23,587 bases of DNA from Nemertoderma westbladi (GCA_032718475.1 JAUCBJ010005224.1:1-23587), one strand, 5' to 3'. Counted from the first letter of the stretch, positions 9,650 to 18,806 are shown. Notes: generated by a model not told the origin, from the letters alone. A program made the numbers and translations.

Positions 9650-9764
9650 GGGGGGGGAAGTGTCCGCGGGGGGGAAGTGTCTGGGGGGGAAGTGTCCGGG
9701 GGGAAGTGTCCTACTTGAGCAGGGGGGGACTGTCCGGGGGGGAAGTGTCCGGGGGGAAGTGTCC
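9650..9764. repeat. G-rich tandem array (GGGGGGAAGTGTCC unit), right boundary of the LINE nest
   Basis: About seven units of GGGGGGAAGTGTCC with small length changes; one unit carries GGACTGTCC and one is split by TACTTGAGCA. It is the inverted counterpart of the array at 5413-5458. The G-runs could form G-quadruplexes on the plus strand (inference). Short open frames across it are artefacts. Confidence 0.9.
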
Positions 9765-10104
9765 GAACACCGTAATAAAACTGTCATACCCATAACTCTA
9801 ACTCTAAGTCATAATCTAAGAAATTTAGCTAAATTTCTTAAATAATGACCTAGGATTCGGGTTACATGGCAGTTTTACTTTTAATTAGGGTTAATTAATT
9901 ATTAGGATCAACTACCACTAACCAAAATAATAAACCAAATATACCCATAATAAATAGACTAGCCAGAGGTTGTACAAATTCATCTGGTAAACTCAATCTG
10001 ATAAATCTTCATCTGATAAATTCAATCTGGTAAACTTAAAAAAGTTGTATAATAATCTGCATTGCATTTATTTTGAGTCTTCCTGAAACGTGACTGTTGC
10101 TACT
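9765..10104. other. AT-rich spacer with a short imperfect tandem repeat
   Basis: From 9979 to 10035 a 14-15-bp motif of the form TTCATCTGGTAAAC / TCAATCTGATAAAT is repeated four times. The rest holds no gene. The last nine bases (GTTGCTACT, 10096-10104) are the left target-site duplication of the element that follows. Confidence 0.6.
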
Positions 10105-10806
10105 AAAGTTGAAACAGAGACCTGTTTTTCTTTATCCCGGTAAACCAGAGACCTACCCGGAGAATTATTTTGAAAAAAATTGTTAATTAAAGGCACTTAT
10201 TTTAGAAATTGTTCAAATCATAAACATATCAATGTACTATAAACTTAATCATTTACGAATACTTAGTGCACAGGTATAGTACTCTACTCGCCCCATTTAC
10301 AAGCCTCGTTACGCTCGTTCTCTCCATTTGGTCGTCATATTAATCTATCCTATAACAAATTGAATGAAGAACAGCCCTTTCTTTCACGTTTAAACATTAT
10401 GAGTGCTCAAATTAAGCGCCCTTATCCTTAAATAAGAACCATCTTTAGGTGCTAATTTAACTTAAAATTAAACGCACCTTAAATTAATTAATGAGAAGAT
10501 TATCGGTACATTTATTAGAAATAGAAATAATGTAAAAGTGAATATATAATTGTGTTGAAGCAGTTTATGTAAAATAGTTAAAAATTAAAGAAATTATTAA
10601 TTGTAAAAAATTTGTGAAAAATAATCTTCATTTCACATTTTGTGTTGTACGGGATCTGTTTTTAAATATCTATTTCTAATTTGTCAAATCACTGATCTCT
10701 GGGTAAAATGTGTGTTTTCAATACCCGGGAACCAGAGACCTATCCGGAGACAAAAAAACCGCCCGGAGAATCCAGAGATCAGTGACAAGTCTCTGTTTCA
10801 ACTCTA
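10105..10806. mobile_element. MITE-like non-autonomous DNA transposon, about 700 bp, with 9-bp TSD
   Basis: The direct repeat GTTGCTACT at 10096-10104 and 10807-10815 flanks the element. The ends are inverted repeats: AAAGTTGAAACAGAGACCTG at left and, reading inward on the other strand, TAGAGTTGAAACAGAGACTT at right. Inside, a CCAGAGACCTAYCCGGAGA motif occurs near both ends in direct orientation (about 10145 and 10731). A 14-bp perfect inverted repeat (TCACTGATCTCTGG, 10689-10702 with 10772-10785) makes a hairpin near the right end. No coding capacity is seen. A 9-bp TSD fits a Mutator-like (MULE) transposase, but the TIRs are unlike those of the MULE at 17219-20194, so it is a different family. 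Confidence 0.85.
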
Positions 10807-10840
10807 GTTGCTACTATCTATTTCTACCTATTTTTTCGCC

Positions 10841-10945
10841 ATTAAAAATAATCATTTATCACTAAATATAACCGTTTATCACTAAAAATAACACTTTTTA
10901 TCAAAAAATAATTATTTATCACTAAAACTAATCATTTATTCACTA
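10841..10945. repeat. Imperfect 20-bp AT-rich tandem repeat, about five copies
   Basis: Units of the form ACTAAAAATAATCATTTATC follow one another at 10841, 10861, 10881, 10903 and 10921, with lengths varying from 18 to 22 bp. Confidence 0.8.
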
Positions 10946-11637
10946 AATATAAAGATTATTTTACAATAAAAAATTTCACAATCACTAAAAAGCATCACTA
11001 AATTGTTATGATTGTGCCGCGATAAGGATAAGTTCATTCAATGGGGTAGTACTACCTGCCGCTCAGGTTCCACCGCGATATGTCACTAGGGGTGATAGGT
11101 TCCAAGAGCCTTAGGTTGTTAGGTCCCATAGCCGAAAAGATCAGTTTGTAGAAGGAGCATAATATGATACGATCTGATCTGGAAACTGGGGCGATCGGGA
11201 AACCAAACCAAACCAACAAACGATAGTTAACGTGAGGGTAGGCTACTCGGTAGGTTCCGAGAATTTCTGGGAAAGGAGCAGGTTACTGCATGTTATTCTA
11301 AACAAAACAATAAACAAAAGTAAATAGCACATGTAATAATATATTTATTTGTGCTACAAATCAGTTATCAGGACCTAATGACCAAAGGATCTAATGACGC
11401 ACTCCCATTTAAAGATGAACTGGGACCTAATGCGAAAGTGATTTTTTTTATTAAAAAAATATTAAAATTATTGGAAAGTGATTATGATAGCGTTTCTATA
11501 ATAATTCCAATATTTGTTATTGTTGTTTGAAACAATATAAAATTGTTTAAGATTACCATGGGAACAATAGTATTGGATTATTCGAATTCTAAATTCTATA
11601 ATCTTCTTTTAACAATATAATTGTAGATGTAGATATG
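10946..11637. other. Intergenic sequence, no gene recognised
   Basis: A moderately GC-rich patch at about 11020-11290 (GCCGCTCAGGTTCCACCGCG, GGTAGGTTCCGAG) stands out from AT-rich flanks and may be part of an old repeat. There is no open frame or RNA fold that I can support. Confidence 0.35.
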
Positions 11638-11662
11638 CCCCCCCCCCCCCCCCCCCCCCCCC
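11638..11662. repeat. Poly-C tract, 25 bases
   Basis: Uninterrupted C25 marking the left edge of the 63-bp minisatellite, whose first unit begins immediately after it. Length is likely to vary between alleles and assemblies. Confidence 0.9.
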
Positions 11663-14600
11663 ACCACCTGTTCACCACCACAGTAAACCCTTCCACTCTA
11701 TTTCATAAAGGAATGCCTGTTCACCACCCACCATGGGTGATCTTCCACAGTAAACCCTTCCTCTCTGTTTCCTAAAGGAATGCCTGTTCACCACCCACCA
11801 TGGGTGATCTTCCACAGTAAACCCTTCCACTCTATTTCATAAAGGAATGCCTGTTCACCACCATGGGTGATTTTCCACAGTAAACCCTTCCACTCTGTTT
11901 CCTAAAGGAATGCCGGTCCACCACCACGGGTGATCTTCCACAGTAAACCCTTCCACACTGTTTCCTAAAGGAATGCCTGTTCACCACCATGGGTGATCTT
12001 CCACAGTAAACCCTTCCACTCTGTTTCCTAAAGGAATGCCTGTTTACCACCACGGGTGATCTTCAACAGTAAACCCTTCCACTCTGTTTCCTAAAGGAAT
12101 GCCTGTGTACCACCATGGGTGATCTTCCTAGTAAACCCTTCCACTCTGTTTCTTAAAGGAATGCCTGTTCACTACCACGGGTGATCTTCCACAGTAAACC
12201 CTTCCACTCTGTTTCCTAAAGGAATGCCGGTCCACCACCACGGGTGATCTTCCACAGTAAACCCTTCCACTCTGTTTCCTAAAGGAATGCCTGTTCACCA
12301 CCACGGGTGATCTTCCACAGTAAACCCTTCCACTCTGTTTCCTAAATGAATGCCTGTTCACCACCACGGGTGATCTTCCACAGTAAACCCTTTCACGCTG
12401 TTTCCTAAAGGAATGCCTGTTCACCACCATGGGTGATCTTCCACAGTAAACCCTTCCACTCTGTTTCCTAAAGGAATGCCTGTTCACCACCACGGGTGAT
12501 CTTCCACAGTAAACCCTTCCACTCTGTTTCCTAAAGGAATGCCTGTGTACCACCATGGGTGATCTTCCACAGTAAACCCTTCCACTCTGTTTCCTAAAGG
12601 AATGCCTGTTCACCACCATGGGTGATCTTCCACAGTAAACCCTTCCACTCTGTTTCCTAAAGGAATGCCTGTTCACCACCATGGGTGATCTTCCCTAGTA
12701 AACCCTTCCACTCTGTTTCCTAAAGGAATGCCTGTTCACCACCATGGGTGATCTTCCTAGTAAACCCTTCCACTCTGTTTCCTAAAGGAATACCTGTTCA
12801 CCACCATGGGTGATCTTCCACAGTAAACCCTTCCACTCTGTTTCCTAAAGCAATGCCTGTGTCACCACCATGGGGTGATCTTCCTCAGTAAACCCTTCCA
12901 CTCTGTTTCCTAAAGGAATGCCTGTGTCACCACCATGGGTGATCTTCCTCAGTAAACCCTTCCACTCTGTTTCCTAAAGGAATGCCTGTTCACCACCATG
13001 GGTGATCTTCCACAGTAAACCCTTCCACTCTGTTTCCTAAAGGAATGCCTGTTCACCACCATGGTTGATCTTCCACAGTAAACACTTCCACTCTGTTTCC
13101 TAAAGGTATGCCTATTCACCACCATGGGTGATCTTCCTAGTAAACCCTTCCACTCTGTTTCCTAAAGGAATTCCTGTTCACCACCATGGGTGATTTTCCA
13201 CAGTAAACCCTCCCACTCTGTTTCCTAAAGGAATGATTGTGTACCACCATGGGTGATCTTCCTAGTAAACCCTTCCACTCTGTTTCCTAAATGAATGCTT
13301 GTGTACCACCATGGGTGATCTTCCTAGTAAACCCTTCCACTATGTTTCCTAAAAGAATGCCTGTTCGCCACCATGGGTGATCTTACACAGTAAACCCTTC
13401 CACTCTGTTTCCTAAAGGAATGCCTGTTCACCACCATGATGGGTGATCTTCCACAGTTAACCCTTCCACTCTGTTTCCTAAAGGAATGCCTGTTCACCAC
13501 CATGGGTGATTTTCCACAGTAAACCCTTCCACTCTGTTTCCTAAAGGAATGCTTGTGTACCACCATGGGTGATCTTCCTAGTAAACCCTTCCACTCTGTT
13601 TCCTAAAATAATGCCTGTTCACCACCATGGGTGATCTTCCTAGTAAATCCTTCCACTCTGTTTCCTAAATAAATGCCTGTGCACCACCATGGGTGATCTT
13701 CCTAGTAAACCCTTCCACTCTGTTTCCTAAAGGAATGCCTGTTCACCACCATGATGGGTGATCTTCCACAGTTAACCCTTCCACTCTGTTTCCTAAAGGA
13801 ATGCCTGTTCACCACCATGGGTGATTTTCCACAGTAAACCCTTCCACTCTGTTTCCTAAAGGAATGCTTGTGTACCACCATGGGTGATCTTCCTAATAAA
13901 CCCTTCCACTCTGTTTCCTAAAAGAATGCCTGTTCACCACCATGGGTGATCTTCCTAGTAAACCCTTCCACTCTGTTTCCTAAATGAATGCCTGTGCACC
14001 ACCATGGGTGATCTTCCGCAGTTAACCCTTCCACTCTGTTTCCTAAAGGAATGCCTGTTCACCACCATGGGTGATCTTCCACTGTTAACCCTTCCCCTTC
14101 CACTCTGTTTCCTAAAGGAATGCCTGTTCACCACCATGGGTGATCTTCCTAGTAAACCCTTCCACTCTGTTTCCTAAAAGAATGCCAGTTCGCCACCATG
14201 GGTGATCTTACACAGTAAACCCTTCCACTCTGTTTCCTAAAGGAATGCCTGTGCACCACCATGGGTGATCTTCCACAGTAAACCCTTCCACTCTGTTTCC
14301 TAAAAGAATGCCTGTGCACCACCATGGGTGATCTTCCACAGTAAACCCTTCCACTCTGTTTCCTAAAAGAATGCCTGTTCACCACCATGGGTGATCTTCC
14401 ACAGTAAACCCTTCCACTCTGTTTCATAAAGGAATGCCTGTTCACCACCACGGGTGATCTTCCTAATAAATCCTTCCAATCTGTTTCCTAAAGGAATGCC
14501 TGTTCACCACCACGGGTGATCTTCCACAGTAAACCCTTCCAATCTGTTTACTAAAGGAATGCCTGTTCACCACCACGGGTGATCTTCCACAGTAAACCCT

Positions 14601-14743
14601 TCCATCCACTCTGTTTCCTAAAGGAATGCCTGTTCACCACCATGGGTGATCTTCCACAGTAAACTCTTCCACTCTGTCTCCTAAAGGAATGCCTGTTCAC
14701 CACCATGGGTGATCTTCCACAGTAAACCCTTCCACTCTGTTTC
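11663..14743 (-). repeat. 62/63-bp minisatellite, about 49 copies, expanded from SINE sequence
   Basis: On the plus strand each unit reads CACCACCATGGGTGATCTTC, then CACAGTAAACCCTTCCACTC, then TGTTTCCTAAAGGAATGCCT and a short link. Two main variants differ at TTCCACAGTAAA (63 bp) versus TTCCTAGTAAA (62 bp); ATGATGGGTG and a CCTTCC duplication are rarer. The right edge runs straight into the body of a minus-strand SINE, and one copy of the unit is present inside the SINE at 22447-22805 (22606-22661). The minus strand of 63-bp units reads as a 21-residue peptide repeat beginning MVVNRHSFRKQSGRVY, giving open frames of up to 184 codons. The 62-bp variants break that frame and nothing else suggests translation, so I do not call a gene. 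Confidence 0.97.
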
Positions 14744-14906
14744 ACAAGTTGCCTTGGTTCCCATTTATCGACCACTGAAGGATGAAAGCCAGGGTTGGGC
14801 TAGGCTGCAGCATTTAAAGCACTGTGCCAAAATAGTGCTGCCCCATCTAGGGATCGAACCAGGGCGCCATTATTGGAAACCCAGGAATGTCAACGTGGTC
14901 TAATCG
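14744..14906 (-). mobile_element. tRNA-derived SINE, head and body, minus strand
   Basis: On the minus strand from about 14906: a degenerate A-box region (TTAGACCACGTTG), a good pol III B box GGTTCGATCC (14851-14860), then CTAGATGGGGCAGCACT, CACAGTGCT, TAGCCCAACCC and TTCATCCTTCAGTGGTCGAT, and the ACCAAGGCAACTTG that joins the minisatellite. The same order is found in the plus-strand copy at 22447-22805. The known role of the A and B boxes is internal pol III promotion. The usual SINE 3' tail is missing: where it should follow, the minisatellite occupies 3 kb up to the poly-C tract. The A box looks decayed compared with the other copy. Confidence 0.85.
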
Positions 14907-15236
14907 ATTTTAATTATGGATTAATGGATTAAAGTGATTATTATTGTACAAAACATAAAAATAAATACAATAGATAATAAAATACGCAATGTTCGTAATG
15001 AAATGTATATAAATATTAAATGACAAACAGAAACAAACTCAAATCAACACAGTTTGGGACCAATAGATTAATTCAAGACAAAAATAACTTAATTAATTAA
15101 CTATTTTGACCTGTGGATACTTAGGGCGCCCCCTAGATGAGTACTCGGAACCCCCGTAACGTTCGACAAACACCGGAACCTTACCGTTAGATGGCGTCTC
15201 TTTGGCCCGGTAGTTAGACGGCGGGAGCGGCTTCCC
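14907..15236. other. Sequence between SINE and POC5; possible POC5 3' region
   Basis: AT-rich up to about 15120, then GC-rich. On the minus strand (the POC5 strand) a weak ATTAAA lies near 14909-14914; no canonical AATAAA is seen in the expected range. There is no poly(T) on the plus strand of the kind a recent retrocopy would leave. Confidence 0.4.
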
Positions 15237-15250
15237 GTTCCCATGGTAAC
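15237..15250. promoter_or_regulatory. X-box-like RFX site
   Basis: GTTCCCATGGTAAC is a near-perfect palindrome that fits the RFX X-box pattern (RYYNYY, one to three bases, RRNRAC). RFX factors control ciliary and centriolar genes, which fits POC5, but the site lies 65 bp beyond the POC5 stop rather than in front of its start. It may be fortuitous or serve another transcript. Confidence 0.4.
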
Positions 15251-15314
15251 GGCGGTTGGTAGAAGAGGATGAACGGGCGGAGTCGAGTGAGCAGTGGTCG
15301 TTGGTTGCTAGGGA

Positions 15315-15480
15315 CTACGGCCTGGTTGTTAGGGAAGCCTGTGTTGCCCTTGCCAGGGGATCCCTGGTTGTTAGGGACGGCTTGGTTGCTAGGGAGATCT
15401 GGGTTGCCAAGGGATCCCTAGTTTCTAGGGATTCCTTGGTTTCTATGGATGACTTGGTTGGAAGGGACGCCTGGTTTACC
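15315..15480 (-). repeat. Degenerate coding repeat in the POC5 C-terminus
   Basis: On the plus strand the motif GGTTGCTAGGGA and variants (GGTTGTTAGGGA, GGTTGCCAAGGGA, GGTTTCTATGGA) recur every 20-25 bases. In the protein this gives repeated SL-T-K/R and DPLA peptides. Such a low-complexity tail probably tolerates length change. Confidence 0.7.
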
Positions 15481-16442
15481 GGGAGTTCTCGCGGCGAGAC
15501 CGTTTCAACGCCATCGCGTGGCGACGCATTGAACATGCTCATCGCCTCCATATTGAGTGCGCAGACTCCCCGCATGAAGGCGCCCCTCATCGTCTCCTCG
15601 TACTGGTCTCGGGCCTCCGATAGTCGACCGATTTCCGCGATGAGATCGCTATTAGCGCCCTCTAGCGTCGCCAGACGACATCGGTAGTCCTCGTCCAGAC
15701 GCTCACAGACGGCCTTGGCGCGGCTCTGACACGCCGTCTCTACGCGCCGACGCCAGTCCGCTACCACCGCGCCGTGCCACCGTCGCCACGCGTCGCCTAG
15801 CAACCAACGGCGTCGGAACGCCGTCGCCAAGCCGTCGCAGAATCGCTCACGTCGCCGGTCGGCGCAACCGATCCGCCAGCGGGACAAACACTTAGCGAGG
15901 GTCACTTTATTTCCCTGCCGTGCGAGGCAGCCGGTCAGACTAGAAATAACTGAATCCTTTTTAGAGACAGCGACTTCGTATGAATTAATCGACTCTTTAA
16001 GAGCTTCGCTGTGTTCCACAAGTTTATCGAGTTCCTTCCGTTGGTTCTGCTTTTCTCGTTGGAGTTCTTTCCGGTAGTCATCAGCTAAAACATTCCGCGA
16101 ATCTATAAAGTCCGCCTTTATATCCCGTCGTAAATTCTCCAGGCGTTTCTCCAACGCGCGATCGAAATCCACTGGGGGGTCGGCATTAGTCGGAAGATGG
16201 TTTGGAACCACATTCCGAGACGGAGTCGATCGGTTGTATAGGCCTACGGTTGCCATGGTATTGGGAGTCGGTTGCCGCGCTCTAGGTGTCGTTTCGCCGT
16301 CGGCATCGGGCACCATAGTTAGGCCTACCGGTACCGGTACCGTACGTGTGACAAGGTTCAAGGACGCGTACCGCAGAAGGTCGTCGTACTCGTTTTGTAA
16401 GTCGGTAGATACGGAACTCCCTCGCGATTCATTCAGGTCCAT
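15315..16442 (-). CDS. POC5: POC5 centriolar protein, single-exon, 375 residues
   Basis: The N-terminus SRGSSVSTDLQNEYDDLLRYA, the core KKDSVISSLTGCLARQ followed by LSRWRIG, and the segment AFMRGVCALNMEAMSMF (288-304) match POC5 proteins. The family's known role is centrin binding in the lumen of the distal centriole, needed for centriole elongation. Residues 92-170 look like coiled coil. Residues 183-235 hold Trp-rich helices (LSRWRIG, RRRWLLGDAWRRWHGAVVADW) that correspond to the later centrin-binding repeats. The place of the first repeat (about 92-125) lacks the expected Trp residues. Residues 322-375 are a degenerate Ser/Thr/Leu repeat (SLATK, SLTTR, DPLA). The protein is shorter than the roughly 575 residues of human POC5. 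The start at 16440-16442 is supported by the conserved N-terminus a few codons in. The whole protein lies in one open frame without introns, and its base composition is GC-rich compared with the flanks. The frame is intact, so a functional intronless gene or an old retrocopy both fit. Confidence 0.9.
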   Translation of the reverse strand: MDLNESRGSSVSTDLQNEYDDLLRYASLNLVTRTVPVPVGLTMVPDADGETTPRARQPTPNTMATVGLYNRSTPSRNVVPNHLPTNADPPVDFDRALEKRLENLRRDIKADFIDSRNVLADDYRKELQREKQNQRKELDKLVEHSEALKESINSYEVAVSKKDSVISSLTGCLARQGNKVTLAKCLSRWRIGCADRRRERFCDGLATAFRRRWLLGDAWRRWHGAVVADWRRRVETACQSRAKAVCERLDEDYRCRLATLEGANSDLIAEIGRLSEARDQYEETMRGAFMRGVCALNMEAMSMFNASPRDGVETVSPRELPVNQASLPTKSSIETKESLETRDPLATQISLATKPSLTTRDPLARATQASLTTRP

Positions 16443-17209
16443 TGGGCTGTTGGGCAGTTGGGATTAATTTGCCGGTACCTTCGATTTCGTACATCTGTAC
16501 ATCGTGGGGCCGGCAGCGACGCCACGCTAACGATTATGTTGGGCTGGCAGGCTGGTTAGTGGTTAGAATGCAGGAATGCTGGACAACAGAACTAAAGCAG
16601 TAAAGCCAGAAAGCTGTATGTACAGATGTATACTTGTATAGGCCTAATACAGAAATACAGTAACACAGTAATATGTAATCAGGTAATATGTACAGATGTA
16701 ATAGGCCTAATTATTATTAATTCTGTTCTGACTCTCTTTATTAATAAAATAACGATCAAAGTATAAAAAAAGAAACAGCAAACAACAGAAGTAAAATCAA
16801 TATCATAAAGACAGAAAGAGGGAGAAGACCGTCCAGGCATATAGCAAGAAGCGGCCGAGCGGAGGCCGCGGTAAATAACATACAGTATGACAGTAAATAC
16901 CAAAAACGAAACTATTACCACATGTACGGTAATTAATGTAAATCAACCATTGTATCCATTGTATTGTATATAAAGCACCATTGTATATTATTGTAATATT
17001 ATAACACTGTATAAGATAAATCAATGTACTGTAATATTATATTAATCATAAAATCGATTAAACTCGCAAAACCTTAGTAGATCAACGTTTTTCAGCCTTA
17101 TACAAAACATTTTTAAGGTACGTGAATCGACTACTTTTACGGGTAAAGAATTCCATAAAGGAATTCCTCTGTTCGCAAATGCGTATTCCGTAATAGCTAG
17201 TGTATGGTG
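16443..17209. other. POC5 upstream region and AT-rich intergenic sequence
   Basis: The first 120 bp upstream of POC5 (16443-16560) stay GC-richer and probably hold its 5' UTR and promoter; no TATA box is obvious. The motif TGTACAGATGTA occurs at about 16620 and 16690, and its reverse complement near 16490; ATAGGCCTAAT also repeats nearby. Open frames at 16679-17024 are unsupported. Confidence 0.4.
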
Positions 17210-17218
17210 GCCCAGTAG

Positions 17219-17373
17219 ACGAGGCGTTAAAGTCTATACAAATCAATCCAGGTTTCAGCCAATCACAAAGGAGATGACGTAGGCCTATTACAACCGAATG
17301 AAGATTGATTTGTATGGGCTTTAATGACCACCCACGTTCTGTTAGAATCTATACATTTCAATTTTTTACTTAT
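17219..17373. repeat. MULE left terminal inverted repeat
   Basis: Matches the reverse complement of 20044-20194 over about 150 bp, including CAAATCAATCCAGGTTTCAGCC, AAAGGAGATGACGTA and TAATGACCACCCA. Differences are limited mainly to a block near 17285-17310. The sub-motif GTCTATACAAATCAATCC recurs in inverted form later in the TIR (GATTGATTTGTATGGGCTTTAA), so each TIR can also fold on itself. Confidence 0.92.
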
Positions 17374-17693
17374 AATTTAAATTATAAGTTCAAGTCAACT
17401 GTATAGGCTATATGAAAGGATATGAAAAATCTTTGCTAGACACTCTCATACTTGTTCTACATTATTATAATTATAGATACATATGTTATGCTTATAGTAA
17501 ATTAACAGGTTAATCATACAGTAGCAAACCATTATCTGAAAGCCGCAGAACATTTAATCATACGTACAGTATAAAATGTACAGTCAGATACAGTCAGTTA
17601 ATGCGTAATCATGATCGCGGCCCGGTCCAATTACAACCGGCTGCAATCGATTGAGATATGCAGACATACTATTTTGTTCCATGTTAGTCGGTC

Positions 17694-18770
17694 TTAGGTA
17701 TTTCTTCTTTTTTCTAATTTGTTTTTTTCGCGTTGTGTACAATTGCCGTCGGATTGAGGAAATTCGGTGGTTCTGGGTGATAATTCGTTTATTATTAGTG
17801 GTAATCGATGTGTTAAGGATTTTATAATGTTGTCAATGGCATTGTGAGCCATTAATTTATTGCTGTGCGTAATTTTCGGGTTGTGCAATAAAGCATTCAG
17901 TTTGTTCAGACGAGGCAGGGGGTACCCTACCTCCTTAGACGTAGACATGGCGGAGGTAGCCTCCCAGAACTGTTTAGGGATTCCAGAATCCCAAAAATCC
18001 GAAACCAGTTGTGGTTCGCATAAATCAGTTTCGGATAGTTGTTCGGTATCAGCATCATGAACTGACGGAAGGACAGTATGATGGACAGACGGGATATCTC
18101 CCTGCGAAACAGACTGGATATCTTCCTGCGAAATGGACGGAATATCTTCCTGCGAAATGGACGGAATATCTTCCTGCGAAACAGACGGGATATCTTCCTG
18201 CGAAACAGCCCCAATATCTTCCTGCGAAACAGCCCCAATATCTTCCTGCGAAACAGCCCCAATATCTTCCTGCGAAACAGATGTTGTTCTACCAGCATGA
18301 TACTGAATGCAGACTGCGTGGATATGTTTACAAATGCGCCTTTTCGTGAAAACAGCATCCTTACAAGAACACTTGTAACGGTGACAACAGATGTTACATA
18401 TTGGACAAATCTGTTTGCAACAGTTCACTTTTGCATTGCATGTAACAGTGTACTTATTTGTTCCGCTTGTCACAGACCATGTAAACTCATTTGCAGCTTC
18501 AATAGTGAAGTTATCCAGTTGAGCCAAGGCCCGGCGATGCCGCGCAACGTTTTCCTTCTGGGCTTTAGAATATTTCCCTTCAATATCTCTGATTTGATGT
18601 TCTACATTCTTATCTTGAACAAAGAGCAAAAGCTTATCAATAAGTATATCCAAGCGCTTGTTATTAGTCGCCTTGAGGTATTTATACTTAATTACTTTGT
18701 GAAATGATTCAACATGACAACATACATATTCGTATTTATTTGTAGATTGGTACGGTGGCAACTCGCCCAA
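17694..18770 (-). pseudogene. MULE transposase, C-terminal part with SWIM zinc finger
   Basis: The frame opens with a segment ending in HVESFHKVIKYKYLKATNNKRLD (about residues 19-41), which matches the conserved NTNM-E-FH-LK-YL-N-R-D block near the end of the MULE DDE domain. Just upstream in another frame lie ETWASCHRTN and NTNM, so an insertion of about 8 bp near 18715 (apparent GTTGTCAT duplication) has split that block. A SWIM finger follows (C134, C136, C147, H149), then an 8-residue repeat (SQEDIGAV/SQEDIPSV, about 164-230) encoded by a 24-bp tandem array. The last 130 residues contain PQLVSDFWDSGIPKQFWEA and have no recognised domain. The Met at 18770 is not a natural start. Confidence 0.8.
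18082..18283. repeat. 24-bp tandem repeat inside the transposase gene, about eight copies
   Basis: The plus strand shows GATATCTTCCTGCGAAACAG with four more bases per unit, repeated about eight times. As the unit is 24 bp, the transposase frame is kept and the product gains an acidic SQEDI-type octapeptide repeat. The last three units before 18283 are nearly identical, which suggests recent expansion. Confidence 0.92.
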
Positions 18771-18806
18771 GTCTCGGTTCGATTAACATAGAAATTACAA
18801 AAGTAG

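Noticed and set aside
11663-14743. CRISPR array
   Set aside because: Units are contiguous with no unique spacers, and the setting is eukaryotic.
11832-14775. Series of minus frames encoding a 21-residue repeat starting MVVNRHSF
   Set aside because: Frame is kept only between 63-bp units and broken by each 62-bp unit; the repeat derives from SINE sequence, so a protein is unlikely.
15256-15687. 143-codon plus-strand frame over the POC5 end
   Set aside because: Antisense shadow of the POC5 coding sequence; its repeats mirror the POC5 C-terminal repeat.
16249-16262. Second X-box (GTTGCCATGGTATT)
   Set aside because: Only one half fits the RFX pattern and it lies within POC5 coding sequence.
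16234-16467. 77-codon plus-strand frame
   Set aside because: Antisense to the conserved POC5 N-terminus.
16679-17024. Two minus frames with hydrophobic stretches
   Set aside because: Overlapping frames in AT-rich DNA without conserved motifs; the hydrophobicity follows from T-rich codons.
18011-18707. Plus-strand frames over the SWIM/SQEDI region
   Set aside because: Mirror the 24-bp repeat on the other strand; the minus strand has the recognisable transposase.
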